Of a stretch of DNA of 39,859 nucleotides, positions 8,383 to 14,939 are shown piece by piece. Source of the stretch: a virus. Below the pieces are notes generated by a model that made no database searches, was not told the DNA's origin, and saw only the letters and a program-made list of their open reading frames with translations. Within the stretch, counting starts at the first letter, position 1, and the number at the start of each line of letters is the position of its first letter. The position numbers were made by a program, and so were the translations under genes. The stretch spans positions 1-39,859 of IMG/VR virus record IMGVR_UViG_3300030101_003298, one strand, 5' to 3'.

Positions 8383-10061
8383 TAGGTTGCTCTAATGAAA
8401 ACACTAGAAGAAGTTGTAGGATTAGCAGGGTCAACGGCATCAAAGTCACCTGCGCTTCGTGCAACCAAAACATCTACATTTAGATCGTCACCAGCACCAC
8501 CTGTTGCAATATCACCAATGGCAAATGAGACCGCATAAAACTTATCGGTTGTTCGGTTTGGAATCACGGCGGTACTACTCGCTATATCGGTAAAACTAGC
8601 GCTTGCTATAGTTGTGCTGCACACTTCAAATTCAAAATCGCTCGACAACAATTCTTGTGCAGTGTATTGGCGTAAGCTCATTGTTCCAAAAACACCACTT
8701 GCTCCAGTGTTGGGGGATTCCATTTGTAGGCGAAATGCAAGAGACCCAGAATTTGCAGGAACTTTTATAATGTATCCGTTGGTTGTGTCATCATTCGATC
8801 CGTCGTACCCCGTCTCAATATCTGAAGATGTGCCAACTATCGGCAAAATGGTAAGAGTCGGTGAATCGGAACCAGTGACACTCAAACCAAACGAATGAGG
8901 GGCGGAACCTAAAACAAGTGGAAACAACCTTGTTCGGTTTCTTACATCAAACTCAGTAAATTTAGATACTGCGTAATAAAAAGGACCACTAGTTCCGGCG
9001 ACAGTGGATTCAATCTCATCTTTACGCAACACTGACGCAGCGTTTGTACTGCGACTGGTAACATCAATCTCGGCGTCAGCAAACGTAGCCTTGCCTTCAG
9101 CAGTGATGTTGCCGGCGTAGTCGATCTCTGCAAGATTTCCTGACGTGCCGTTCTTAGCAACGGTGATTGCCTTGTGTGAAGCACCTGCCGCGCTGTTACC
9201 GGCAAGCTCTATTTCTCCAATCATCGACGTACCACTGCCGGAAACTTTTGCGCGGAAGTGTGGATCGTCTAGGTGGTGAGTAGCATCAGCACCACTGTCT
9301 GTGTTGTTAGGGGTTGTAGCAGACCGGACAACGCCGAAGTTAGATGGGTCTGCGTGGTTTGGTGTGTTGCCCAAATTCAAAGTTTTGACAAACACTGACG
9401 AACCTTGTGCAATCTTGAACAGATCGGTCCCGTCTGCTTCTTGCACTCGCATGATTGGGTTGTCGGAGTTACCAGATGCTGTAACCCTGAACGCCGTATC
9501 GGTAACGCCATCGTCATCGACCGGCACAATCGACACGTTGCCTGAGTGATCAACGGCCAAGCCTTTACCGACCTGACCCGCATCAGGTTGCACCCGAAGC
9601 AGGTCGCCGCCAGAGTTATCGTCGTCTTGATCTAATTGCCCAAAGACAGACAGAACCACGTCTGCGGTTTGTCCGTGACTTTCAATTGCAACCAACGCAG
9701 CCCCGTCAGAAGACTCGTCGTCAGACACTTTGAAGATGTCAAATCCGTTGCTGTCCTCGACCACAAAGATTGGGACGGACTGACCGGACGCACCAGTAAC
9801 GGTGAGAGGGGTGCTGCCAGAAGGCTGCACTCCACCCATCTGGGTCTCGGAGTGCCCAGGCATGTAGTAGAATCGACCGTCTGCGTCCGCTTTTAGTTGA
9901 AGCCAGTTGTCAGACCCATTACCGATGACGATGTATCCGCCTGTTGTGCCAGATGGCTGAACGACAAGCACCTCGCCGTCAGCTGGAACAATTGGAGCGT
10001 TACCATGGGAGGCATCAAACTCAGCCTCTGTCCCCCTGCGTAGCTGGATTTTGATTGCCAT
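8382..10061 (-). CDS. Tail fibre / receptor-binding-like protein (559 aa)
   Basis: The N-terminus MAIKIQLRRGTEAEFDA followed by PADGEVLVV and GGYIVIGNGSDNWLQL is the 'RRGT...GE...IGDG' opening shared by many phage tail fibres and appendages. The middle is repetitive: segments such as NGFDIFKVSDD and DGTDLFKIAQG mark repeated beta-helix-like units from about 95 to 240. The last 200 residues look like a separate beta-sandwich tip. There is no intramolecular chaperone motif that I can see. The gene is fused into the late operon by one-base overlaps at both ends. It is the best candidate for host recognition together with the two LamG-like proteins upstream. Confidence 0.78.
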   Translation of the reverse strand: MAIKIQLRRGTEAEFDASHGNAPIVPADGEVLVVQPSGTTGGYIVIGNGSDNWLQLKADADGRFYYMPGHSETQMGGVQPSGSTPLTVTGASGQSVPIFVVEDSNGFDIFKVSDDESSDGAALVAIESHGQTADVVLSVFGQLDQDDDNSGGDLLRVQPDAGQVGKGLAVDHSGNVSIVPVDDDGVTDTAFRVTASGNSDNPIMRVQEADGTDLFKIAQGSSVFVKTLNLGNTPNHADPSNFGVVRSATTPNNTDSGADATHHLDDPHFRAKVSGSGTSMIGEIELAGNSAAGASHKAITVAKNGTSGNLAEIDYAGNITAEGKATFADAEIDVTSRSTNAASVLRKDEIESTVAGTSGPFYYAVSKFTEFDVRNRTRLFPLVLGSAPHSFGLSVTGSDSPTLTILPIVGTSSDIETGYDGSNDDTTNGYIIKVPANSGSLAFRLQMESPNTGASGVFGTMSLRQYTAQELLSSDFEFEVCSTTIASASFTDIASSTAVIPNRTTDKFYAVSFAIGDIATGGAGDDLNVDVLVARSAGDFDAVDPANPTTSSSVFIRAT

Positions 10062-10189
10062 CAGTCAAGTTCCTTCAAGATTTTGGCTTTGAGCCACTCG
10101 AGGATGGGTCGTCCAACCCACACTCCGGCGAGGAAGGCCCCGGACACGACGAGCAAGGAGGCAAGAACATTAGAGAACGAATCGAACAT
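10061..10189 (-). CDS. 42-aa single-membrane-segment protein
   Basis: This small gene starts at ATG 10189 with AAGGA about ten bases upstream. The product has a short polar start (MFDSFSN), one hydrophobic segment of about 20 residues (VLASLLVVSGAFLAGVWVG) and a charged tail (WLKAKILKELD). Its reading frame stays open upstream to 10534, but the upstream translation looks like a shadow of the 156-aa gene. It overlaps that gene out of frame by 115 bases. Position before the fibre gene and the one-helix layout suggest a role at the membrane, such as a holin or holin partner. That is inference. Confidence 0.65.
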   Translation of the reverse strand: MFDSFSNVLASLLVVSGAFLAGVWVGRPILEWLKAKILKELD

Positions 10190-10545
10190 AATTTGAGATC
10201 CTTTAGATTGATTCCAAATACCAGCGTTGCCACCCCAACTGTCCCGATGATCAACACCAGGGTCCACAGATAGGTCAGAGCTTCCGCCAGCAACACATTC
10301 AGGACAATAAGACCAATACCAGTAAGTAGGGGAATCCACCCCTTGACTCCACGGCTGATGAAGAGCAGCACTGCCCCGCTCATCAGACACAGCCCCCCCG
10401 CCCACCGGAAGGGTTCCAGAGCTGCTATCGCTGGGTCCGCTGCTTGTTCGGGACTCAGCCCCACCTGGGGCAAAGTAAAACCCAAGCCACCTCCTCCAGA
10501 GGTTTGGCAGCCAAGCATCAGAAATATCCACCAATACCGCATCAT
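10075..10545 (-). CDS. Lipoprotein-like membrane protein with three membrane segments (156 aa)
   Basis: The product starts MMRYWWIFLMLGCQTSGGG, where LMLGC reads as a lipobox with Cys13. Three hydrophobic segments follow at about 50-64, 70-90 and 92-110. The last 45 residues (KDLKLCSIRSL... to SGSKPKS) are polar, Ser/Pro-rich and overlap the 42-aa gene in another frame, so the tail composition may be dictated by that gene. Two start ATGs are adjacent (10545 and 10542), and the second overlaps the upstream TGA. This gene, the 65-aa and the 42-aa genes form a membrane-protein cluster that could be the lysis cassette, but no endolysin is recognised beside it. Confidence 0.65.
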   Translation of the reverse strand: MMRYWWIFLMLGCQTSGGGGLGFTLPQVGLSPEQAADPAIAALEPFRWAGGLCLMSGAVLLFISRGVKGWIPLLTGIGLIVLNVLLAEALTYLWTLVLIIGTVGVATLVFGINLKDLKLCSIRSLMFLPPCSSCPGPSSPECGLDDPSSSGSKPKS

Positions 10546-10739
10546 TTCTCTGTCTTACCTTCTAAACGTGCAATACGCTGTTCTACGCTCTGGGTTCGTG
10601 TTTCAAGCAGTCTAACTGCTTGGTCCAGGCGGTCCACGGCGTGCCGCAGCGATTCGATGGCAGCTTTGACTTGAGCCGCACCGAAGATGATTCCAACGAT
10701 GATTGAGGCTGGTGTAGCCCATGCGTCAATGTGTTCCAT
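10542..10739 (-). CDS. Small membrane-anchored coiled-coil protein (65 aa)
   Basis: ATG at 10739 is preferred to the in-frame GTG at 10742 because it overlaps the upstream TGA as TGATG. Residues 8-25 (TPASIIVGIIFGAAQVKA) are hydrophobic. The remainder is a regular heptad coiled coil (LRHAVDRLDQAVRLLETRT) ending in basic residues. This layout resembles small phage holins or XhlA/Rz-type accessory proteins, but the family cannot be fixed by eye. Confidence 0.72.
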   Translation of the reverse strand: MEHIDAWATPASIIVGIIFGAAQVKAAIESLRHAVDRLDQAVRLLETRTQSVEQRIARLEGKTEK

Positions 10740-10984
10740 CACTTCTTCTTCTTTCTTCGACGACCGCCTGCGGTCACGGCATATTCGACCCTGGAGGGTC
10801 CAGTCTTACGGGCGGCAGCCGAGCGCTTCTCTGCCGCTGTCATTCGCTTGGCAACCTTGGCTGGCCGGCAGGCGGGGTAGGGACGCTTGCCCTTCTCTTT
10901 GCCTGAACGACCACACTTTTTGCCGGTCTTGATGTCCCGCCAGTCCTCTTTGAACCACTTACGCAATCCGCCTTGGTACGCCAT
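10739..10984 (-). CDS. Small Lys/Arg-rich protein of the 'KWFxEDWxDI...CGR...YPxCxP' type (81 aa)
   Basis: The protein is very basic. It contains LRKWFKEDWRDIKTGKKCGR, then RPYPACRP, MTAAEKRSA and a terminal run RRRKKKK. From memory this order of motifs is a recurrent small-protein family in aquatic phages and some large eukaryotic viruses; no biochemical role is known to me. Two Cys (near 24 and 39) are spaced as a possible metal pair. It shares one base with both neighbours. A nucleic-acid-binding or virion-packing role is a guess from charge. Confidence 0.75.
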   Translation of the reverse strand: MAYQGGLRKWFKEDWRDIKTGKKCGRSGKEKGKRPYPACRPAKVAKRMTAAEKRSAAARKTGPSRVEYAVTAGGRRRKKKK

Positions 10985-11589
10985 TACGCCCTCTTTCGTT
11001 TATTGAATAAACAGCTAATCGTGAGAAGTGGCCAGACCCCTGCTTCAGGGATCGTCGTATACTCATCTCCCCCCAAATCCCAATCCAAAAGGAGCATCTC
11101 TTGACCACTATTCTCGAAGACAAAGACTGGATCGACGAAGAGGTCATTTTGCTCGATGGCCTGGAACAAGCTTTGATTGGGATCGGTGAGCAGAATGGCG
11201 GCATCGGGCAGGTAGCTACCTACAGCGTCAGAAAAATACTGGACATCTTGATGACCAGAGACGACATCTGTTGGGAATGCGCGTTCGAGTTCTTCAACTT
11301 CAACATCGCTGGCCTCGGCCTTGGAGTCAAGACTCCCGTCCTGGTCCACGACCTCGAACCCGACGATGCCATCAGGCACTCCGACACCTGTAGCTGCTGC
11401 GACGGAGCCAATTGTTGTTGAGAGGCCCAAAGCAAAGTCCAATGACTCTTTGCCGGCGAGTGTAGAAACGACAGTAAGAGCCAACGTAAGACGCTGGTTC
11501 TTGGCGCTGATTTCTTTGCAGCGACTTTCACAGTCGGAAAGTTGCTTCTGTTCTTCAGCCTGTCGCTTCTGACACTCGGGACAACTCAT
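10984..11589 (-). CDS. Unrecognised late protein with N-terminal CxxC and PEP-CTERM-like tail (201 aa)
   Basis: Start chosen at ATG 11589 (MSCPECQKRQ), which overlaps the upstream stop as ATGA. The frame extends further upstream, but that part is antisense to nothing and out of frame with the 55-aa gene. The N-terminus is polar with CPEC and two more Cys (DCESRC), then a hydrophobic stretch at about 33-72. The middle is acidic and beta-rich. The last 23 residues have a Pro-Glu-Ala motif (TIPEAG), a short hydrophobic run (VWPLLTISCLF) and a basic end (NKRKRA), the three-part pattern of PEP-CTERM sorting signals. No signal peptide is evident, so export is uncertain. Confidence 0.75.
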   Translation of the reverse strand: MSCPECQKRQAEEQKQLSDCESRCKEISAKNQRLTLALTVVSTLAGKESLDFALGLSTTIGSVAAATGVGVPDGIVGFEVVDQDGSLDSKAEASDVEVEELERAFPTDVVSGHQDVQYFSDAVGSYLPDAAILLTDPNQSLFQAIEQNDLFVDPVFVFENSGQEMLLLDWDLGGDEYTTIPEAGVWPLLTISCLFNKRKRA

Positions 11590-11753
11590 TTGTAACCGCC
11601 GCCACGCTTTTTGTAGGTGCGAACCAACCACGCATTTGCATATGCAGATGGGTACACATCAAACTTACGCTTGGCCTCCGCCTTCACCCGGCTGTACAGC
11701 GATGGGTTACTGGGCTTTGGCCCGGACTTTTTTTTGGCTTTTTTCTTTGCCAT
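11586..11753 (-). CDS. 55-aa basic protein with YPSAYANAWLVR motif
   Basis: A short gene from ATG 11753 to TGA 11586, overlapping both neighbours (TAATG upstream, ATGA downstream). It opens MAKKKAKKKSG and continues LYSRVKAEAKRKFDVYPSAY, then ANAWLVRTYKKRGGGYK. The 'RVKAEAKRKF-VYPSAYAN-W-V-YKKRGG-Y' core is, from memory, a widespread tiny phage protein family of unknown function. Such a strongly conserved core in a 55-residue peptide supports real coding. Its charge suggests it binds DNA or a capsid surface. Confidence 0.82.
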   Translation of the reverse strand: MAKKKAKKKSGPKPSNPSLYSRVKAEAKRKFDVYPSAYANAWLVRTYKKRGGGYK

Positions 11754-11878
11754 TACTTACGACGCTTCATCACTTTCTTGCCGAAAGCAGTGTTGCCAAA
11801 CTTCTTAGCTCCACTTTTAGCGACTCTTTTTTTACCCATGGTCTTCTTCTTGCCATTGGTTTTCTTTCGTCCAGCCAT
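11753..11878 (-). CDS. 41-aa Lys-rich peptide
   Basis: ATG at 11878 overlaps the upstream TAA (TAATG), and the TAA at 11753 overlaps the next ATG. The product MAGRKKTNGKKKTMGKKRVA... is almost half Lys/Arg and ends KKVMKRRK. There is no recognisable fold. Coding is supported by the one-base overlaps at both ends, the same junction used throughout this operon. A role in condensing DNA inside the head is plausible from charge only. Confidence 0.68.
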   Translation of the reverse strand: MAGRKKTNGKKKTMGKKRVAKSGAKKFGNTAFGKKVMKRRK

Positions 11879-12399
11879 TACAAACCTCGTCTTTCTTTGA
11901 CGTATTGAAAAAATTCAGGGCTTACCTTGTCGTAGTAGCCCATTTGTTGGAGCACTTCGGATGTCTTGTTTACGACAGACAGCCGTTGCACAAACACTAA
12001 CGAGTACGCCTCGTCTAGTAACTTTCCCCAGTGATCTGGTTCTAGATCAGGATCATCAGGATCTTCGTCCCCCGCTATGAACGGAAGTAGAACTAGGTCG
12101 ATGTTTCTCTCGACCAACTCTTTGTTTGTCTGGTCGCAGTATTCTTCCAAACCGCTGCTGCCCTCTTCGGACACTGCAAACGCAATAATCTCGTAAGAGT
12201 CGTCCCACGAAAGAATCGCGTCTGTAAGTTCTTTTTCGCCACCAAGCATTACCAAACACTTGTCTTGCACCCATGCTTTCTTTGCAAACGGGCAGGGCTT
12301 GTGTCCACTGTAGTGATCGCTTGGTACGTCAAGATAGTTCAAGATCCAATTTTGAATCTCTTGGGTCACGTTCTTTATGTTGAACTGAGCCGTTGTCAT
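11878..12399 (-). CDS. Hypothetical protein with HKPCPFAKKAW motif (173 aa)
   Basis: The 173-residue soluble, acidic protein has SGHKPCPFAKKAWVQDKC near residue 31. I recall the CPFAKKAW core from hypothetical proteins of aquatic phages and bacteria, but not a function. Following it are alternating strand and helix segments (KCLVMLGG, DDSYEIIAFAVS, NIDLVLLPFI) compatible with a small alpha/beta fold. It overlaps the LamG-like gene by four bases (ATGA) and the 41-aa gene by one. Confidence 0.78.
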   Translation of the reverse strand: MTTAQFNIKNVTQEIQNWILNYLDVPSDHYSGHKPCPFAKKAWVQDKCLVMLGGEKELTDAILSWDDSYEIIAFAVSEEGSSGLEEYCDQTNKELVERNIDLVLLPFIAGDEDPDDPDLEPDHWGKLLDEAYSLVFVQRLSVVNKTSEVLQQMGYYDKVSPEFFQYVKERRGL

Positions 12400-13232
12400 A
12401 GTGCGCCAGCCAATTCGTCTGCGACCAGGTTGCCGTTGAGATCCAAATCTAAGTCGCCGGCAAGCTTTTGATTGTGCATGCCCATCAAGCCGAATGCAGG
12501 CTTCAGCACCTTGTAAACATGAGCAGTCGGTATGTTTGCTTTCAAGCCGTATTTTTCGGCTAGGTAGCCTTCAATTCGCAGCCTTTCTTTTGTCCGTAGC
12601 GTAGCGCCGCCAACCAAAATCTCAGCGATATCGCCGGTCATTGGGTTGCCGCCGACTGCTGTCGCTCCAACATCAAAAACACTACTGTTGTCAATAGAAG
12701 CGGTGTTTGTTGTTCCAGTCGTGTCCATTGCAGCGCCATTGACAAACCCATTACAGGTCGATGACGCACGAAATGCGGTTACAACAACAAACTCGGTGCG
12801 ACTCCAATTACCGGAATTTTGGATGGGAATGTTAGAAGCACTTCCAAGGCGGCATTGCAAAGCGCCTGTCTTAGTACACATCAAGGCGAATGAGGTTGTT
12901 CCCTTTTCAAATACAAACTGAACCCCCCCGTCATTAGTTGATTTGAACACAACGGCCATCCAGATGTCGCCCGTACCAACATCCAAAGCGGCAATGTCAC
13001 TATCGCTCAAAATATCATTTGTGCCGTCAAACCTTACAACCGGCAGACTGTTCAATTCGTTGGTTTGCAAGGTAGGCTGTCGTGAAGATGTCGCTTGGCT
13101 AGCAGTATTTCCGTTGCCACTTGAGTCCGACCAGGACGCGATAGAATCTCCGTCTGAACCAGAGACAGAGTCAGCTTTGAACCAGGCGTGCAGCTTGCCA
13201 GCCTTTAAGTTAGATGGGTTCCAGCTTGCCAT
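12396..13232 (-). CDS. LamG/concanavalin-like virion lectin, copy 2, with C-terminal EF-hand-like loop (278 aa)
   Basis: The opening LHAWFKADSVSGSDGDSIAS, then WSDSSGNGN and PVVRFDGTND, is the usual start of a LamG-like jelly-roll (concanavalin A-like) domain that fills residues 10-235. A helix (LRTKERLRIEGYLAEKYG) follows, a common cap after such domains in virion and secreted proteins. The extreme C-terminus carries D262-L-D-L-N-G-N-L-V-A-D-E273, an EF-hand-like loop with D, D, N, G and E at 1, 3, 5, 6 and 12. The domain and helix match the 292-aa protein encoded just upstream, so the two are paralogues. Likely a head or tail decoration that binds glycans. Confidence 0.82.
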   Translation of the reverse strand: MASWNPSNLKAGKLHAWFKADSVSGSDGDSIASWSDSSGNGNTASQATSSRQPTLQTNELNSLPVVRFDGTNDILSDSDIAALDVGTGDIWMAVVFKSTNDGGVQFVFEKGTTSFALMCTKTGALQCRLGSASNIPIQNSGNWSRTEFVVVTAFRASSTCNGFVNGAAMDTTGTTNTASIDNSSVFDVGATAVGGNPMTGDIAEILVGGATLRTKERLRIEGYLAEKYGLKANIPTAHVYKVLKPAFGLMGMHNQKLAGDLDLDLNGNLVADELAGAL

Positions 13233-13567
13233 TAGGTGTACGCCACCATGACTTTGATATTGGTGTTCGTGCCGGCAGCAGAAACCTTTGCCCGCATGAA
13301 TGGGAAGATGGTCACGCTGTAGCCCTCGAGAATGTCGGAGCCAACACGAGAGACTTCTTTGACATCAACGAAGTTTGTGCCGTCGATAGACCCTTGCAGC
13401 TGAACTGTTGCAGTGCTGTCAGAGATATCGAAAGTACATACGCCACTGAAGGCGTTGTTGAAGTTGCGAACTGCATTCGTATGATCTGGGTAGATCGTAA
13501 ATGTGCTGCCCGTTACGGCATCACTTTGATCAGTCAAGTCCATGAGTGTAAGTCGTTTATGTGCCAT
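13232..13567 (-). CDS. Small beta-rich virion-type protein, copy 2 (111 aa)
   Basis: This protein is clearly homologous to the 106-aa product at 14450-14770: both share GS-DGTNFV-VK-VSRVGSD-LEG-SV-IFP-MR-KVS in the same order. The sequence alternates short strands and ends in IKVMVAY, consistent with a small beta-sandwich. Function unknown. Each copy sits directly upstream of a LamG-like gene, so it may be that lectin's partner or attachment protein. It starts four bases after the stop of the 292-aa gene. Confidence 0.82.
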   Translation of the reverse strand: MAHKRLTLMDLTDQSDAVTGSTFTIYPDHTNAVRNFNNAFSGVCTFDISDSTATVQLQGSIDGTNFVDVKEVSRVGSDILEGYSVTIFPFMRAKVSAAGTNTNIKVMVAYT

Positions 13568-13571
13568 TATT

Positions 13572-14450
13572 TTACTTTCCGAAAGTTGGGGTTAGTGACA
13601 GACGGCTTGAGAGCCCACCCTCAAGCAATTGATCCAGGCCGTCTTTTCTGTTTTCAAATCTGGCCAAAGGTCGGTATTCCTTGTACTGATGCGATGCCGG
13701 CAATTGACCTTCTGCTCCAAACTTGTGTGCGTACCAGCCTTGCAGCCTGCTTCTTTCGCTTTCAGATGGGACGTAGTTCAAAATAACCAGGTCGCCAATG
13801 GTTCCTTCAAATTGTTTGCGTGTGTCAAGTACGCCACTTTCGTCGCCCAGTGCGAGAGATTCGTCGTTGTCAAAGTTTGTTGCAGTCTCATCTTCAATGG
13901 TTGCAACAAGAGACCCGTCCAAGAAGTAGGTGTGTGTATCTAGATCGTCTGGTGGGACCTCTTGCTCAAACTGTGCCTCGATGATGTGAAACCCACTGAG
14001 AAAGTTGTAAGTGCCCAGGGTTTGCGTGGTCGGTCCCGTGTTGGCTTTCGCTGTAATTGTCGTCGAAAAGAATGACTTGCTGGTCAGGATTTGAGTATCA
14101 GATGGTTGCGACGAATCGGACTTGATCGTCAGAACGATGGCATCACCGTTCGGCTTTGATCGAGCGTGGCCAATAAGGATGTATCGTTCACCACTTCCGA
14201 TAGAGCTCAGCCGCCCTGACTGCGACTGTGCAACGTAATAGTCGTCGCCTTCTTCAAAGTCCAACACAGCGTTGCCGGACAACGTCGCCAGTTCAGGACG
14301 ATCATCAGAGTTACCCGCGAAATCAATGCCCGTAAACTCACCGCTCGGCTGAACAGCGCCAGCTTCGTTGCTGCCGACCGCAGGGATATCGTTGATGTTC
14401 AACCACATCTGGACGTTCTTGGCCAAGTTGTCAGGAGCCCAATACGTCAT
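13572..14450 (-). CDS. LamG/concanavalin-like virion lectin, copy 1 (292 aa)
   Basis: The protein starts with WAPDNLAKNVQMWLNINDIP and contains a beta-sandwich with FHIIEAQFEQ, DTHTYFLDGSLVATI and GTIGDLVILNYV strands. It ends with the same cap helix as its paralogue (RSRLQGWYAHKFG here, RLRIEGYLAEKYG there), followed by the parallel H-x-Y-K segment (SHQYKEYRPL here, AHVYKVLKP there). The N-terminal strand pattern is more diverged than in copy 2, and the EF-hand-like tail is absent. Probable role: carbohydrate binding on the virion. It overlaps the upstream 106-aa gene by one base (TAATG). Confidence 0.78.
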   Translation of the reverse strand: MTYWAPDNLAKNVQMWLNINDIPAVGSNEAGAVQPSGEFTGIDFAGNSDDRPELATLSGNAVLDFEEGDDYYVAQSQSGRLSSIGSGERYILIGHARSKPNGDAIVLTIKSDSSQPSDTQILTSKSFFSTTITAKANTGPTTQTLGTYNFLSGFHIIEAQFEQEVPPDDLDTHTYFLDGSLVATIEDETATNFDNDESLALGDESGVLDTRKQFEGTIGDLVILNYVPSESERSRLQGWYAHKFGAEGQLPASHQYKEYRPLARFENRKDGLDQLLEGGLSSRLSLTPTFGK

Positions 14451-14770
14451 TACTCGAATCCAATGGTTAGCTTGATGTTGGCTGCACCAGTCGTGCTAGA
14501 CACTTTGCCCCTCATGTGGGGAAAGATGCACACTGAGTGGCCTTCTAAAACATCCGATCCAACACGAGATACAGACTTGACAGTTACAAAGTTTGTGCCG
14601 TCTAGTGATCCTTCCAGGAGGACAGTCGCGTTATTGCTATCAATCTTGAACACAGCAACACCGTTGTTGCTACGAATCACTCGATCATTCAAGCCGGCAT
14701 AAGGCGAGAAAGATGTGCCAGTAGCTGCTCCAGATTGGCTTGTAAGGTTGAGCAAATTAGAGACTCTCAT
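14450..14770 (-). CDS. Small beta-rich virion-type protein, copy 1 (106 aa)
   Basis: Start set at ATG 14770 (MRVSNLLNLTSQSG) because homology with the 111-aa paralogue begins there; the upstream extension to 14845 is Thr/Lys-rich and overlaps the 60-aa gene. The start lies inside the upstream gene, giving a 14-base overlap. The core DGTNFVTVKSVSRVGSDVLE is nearly the same as in copy 2. Function unknown; see the paralogue at 13232-13567. Confidence 0.82.
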   Translation of the reverse strand: MRVSNLLNLTSQSGAATGTSFSPYAGLNDRVIRSNNGVAVFKIDSNNATVLLEGSLDGTNFVTVKSVSRVGSDVLEGHSVCIFPHMRGKVSSTTGAANIKLTIGFE

Positions 14771-14939
14771 CTTCGAGATCCTCGTCGTCGTTCGGGTAGT
14801 CGTCTTCTTTGAACAAGATGTCAACCGCAACTTCAGCAAGAACACCGGACACAGTCCACTTGTTCATGTTGAACTCAAGCGCGTAGTTTGTAACAAGTTG
14901 CTCGAGTTTGTGCTTGAGGTGTTGCGGTGGTGTGATCAT
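14757..14939 (-). CDS. 60-aa acidic protein
   Basis: ATG 14939 overlaps the metallophosphoesterase stop (ATGA). The product starts MITPPQHLKHKLEQLVTNYA, has a hydrophobic helix (VSGVLAEVAVDILF) and ends in an acidic run (DDYPNDDEDLEDESL). It is unrecognised. The much longer frame that extends upstream to 15632 is an out-of-frame shadow of the metallophosphoesterase. Confidence 0.72.
   Translation of the reverse strand: MITPPQHLKHKLEQLVTNYALEFNMNKWTVSGVLAEVAVDILFKEDDYPNDDEDLEDESL

Noticed and set aside
10061-10534. Full 157-aa frame
   Set aside because: Upstream part is Ser/Gly/Trp-rich shadow of the 156-aa membrane gene; a good ribosome site is present only before the 42-aa portion.
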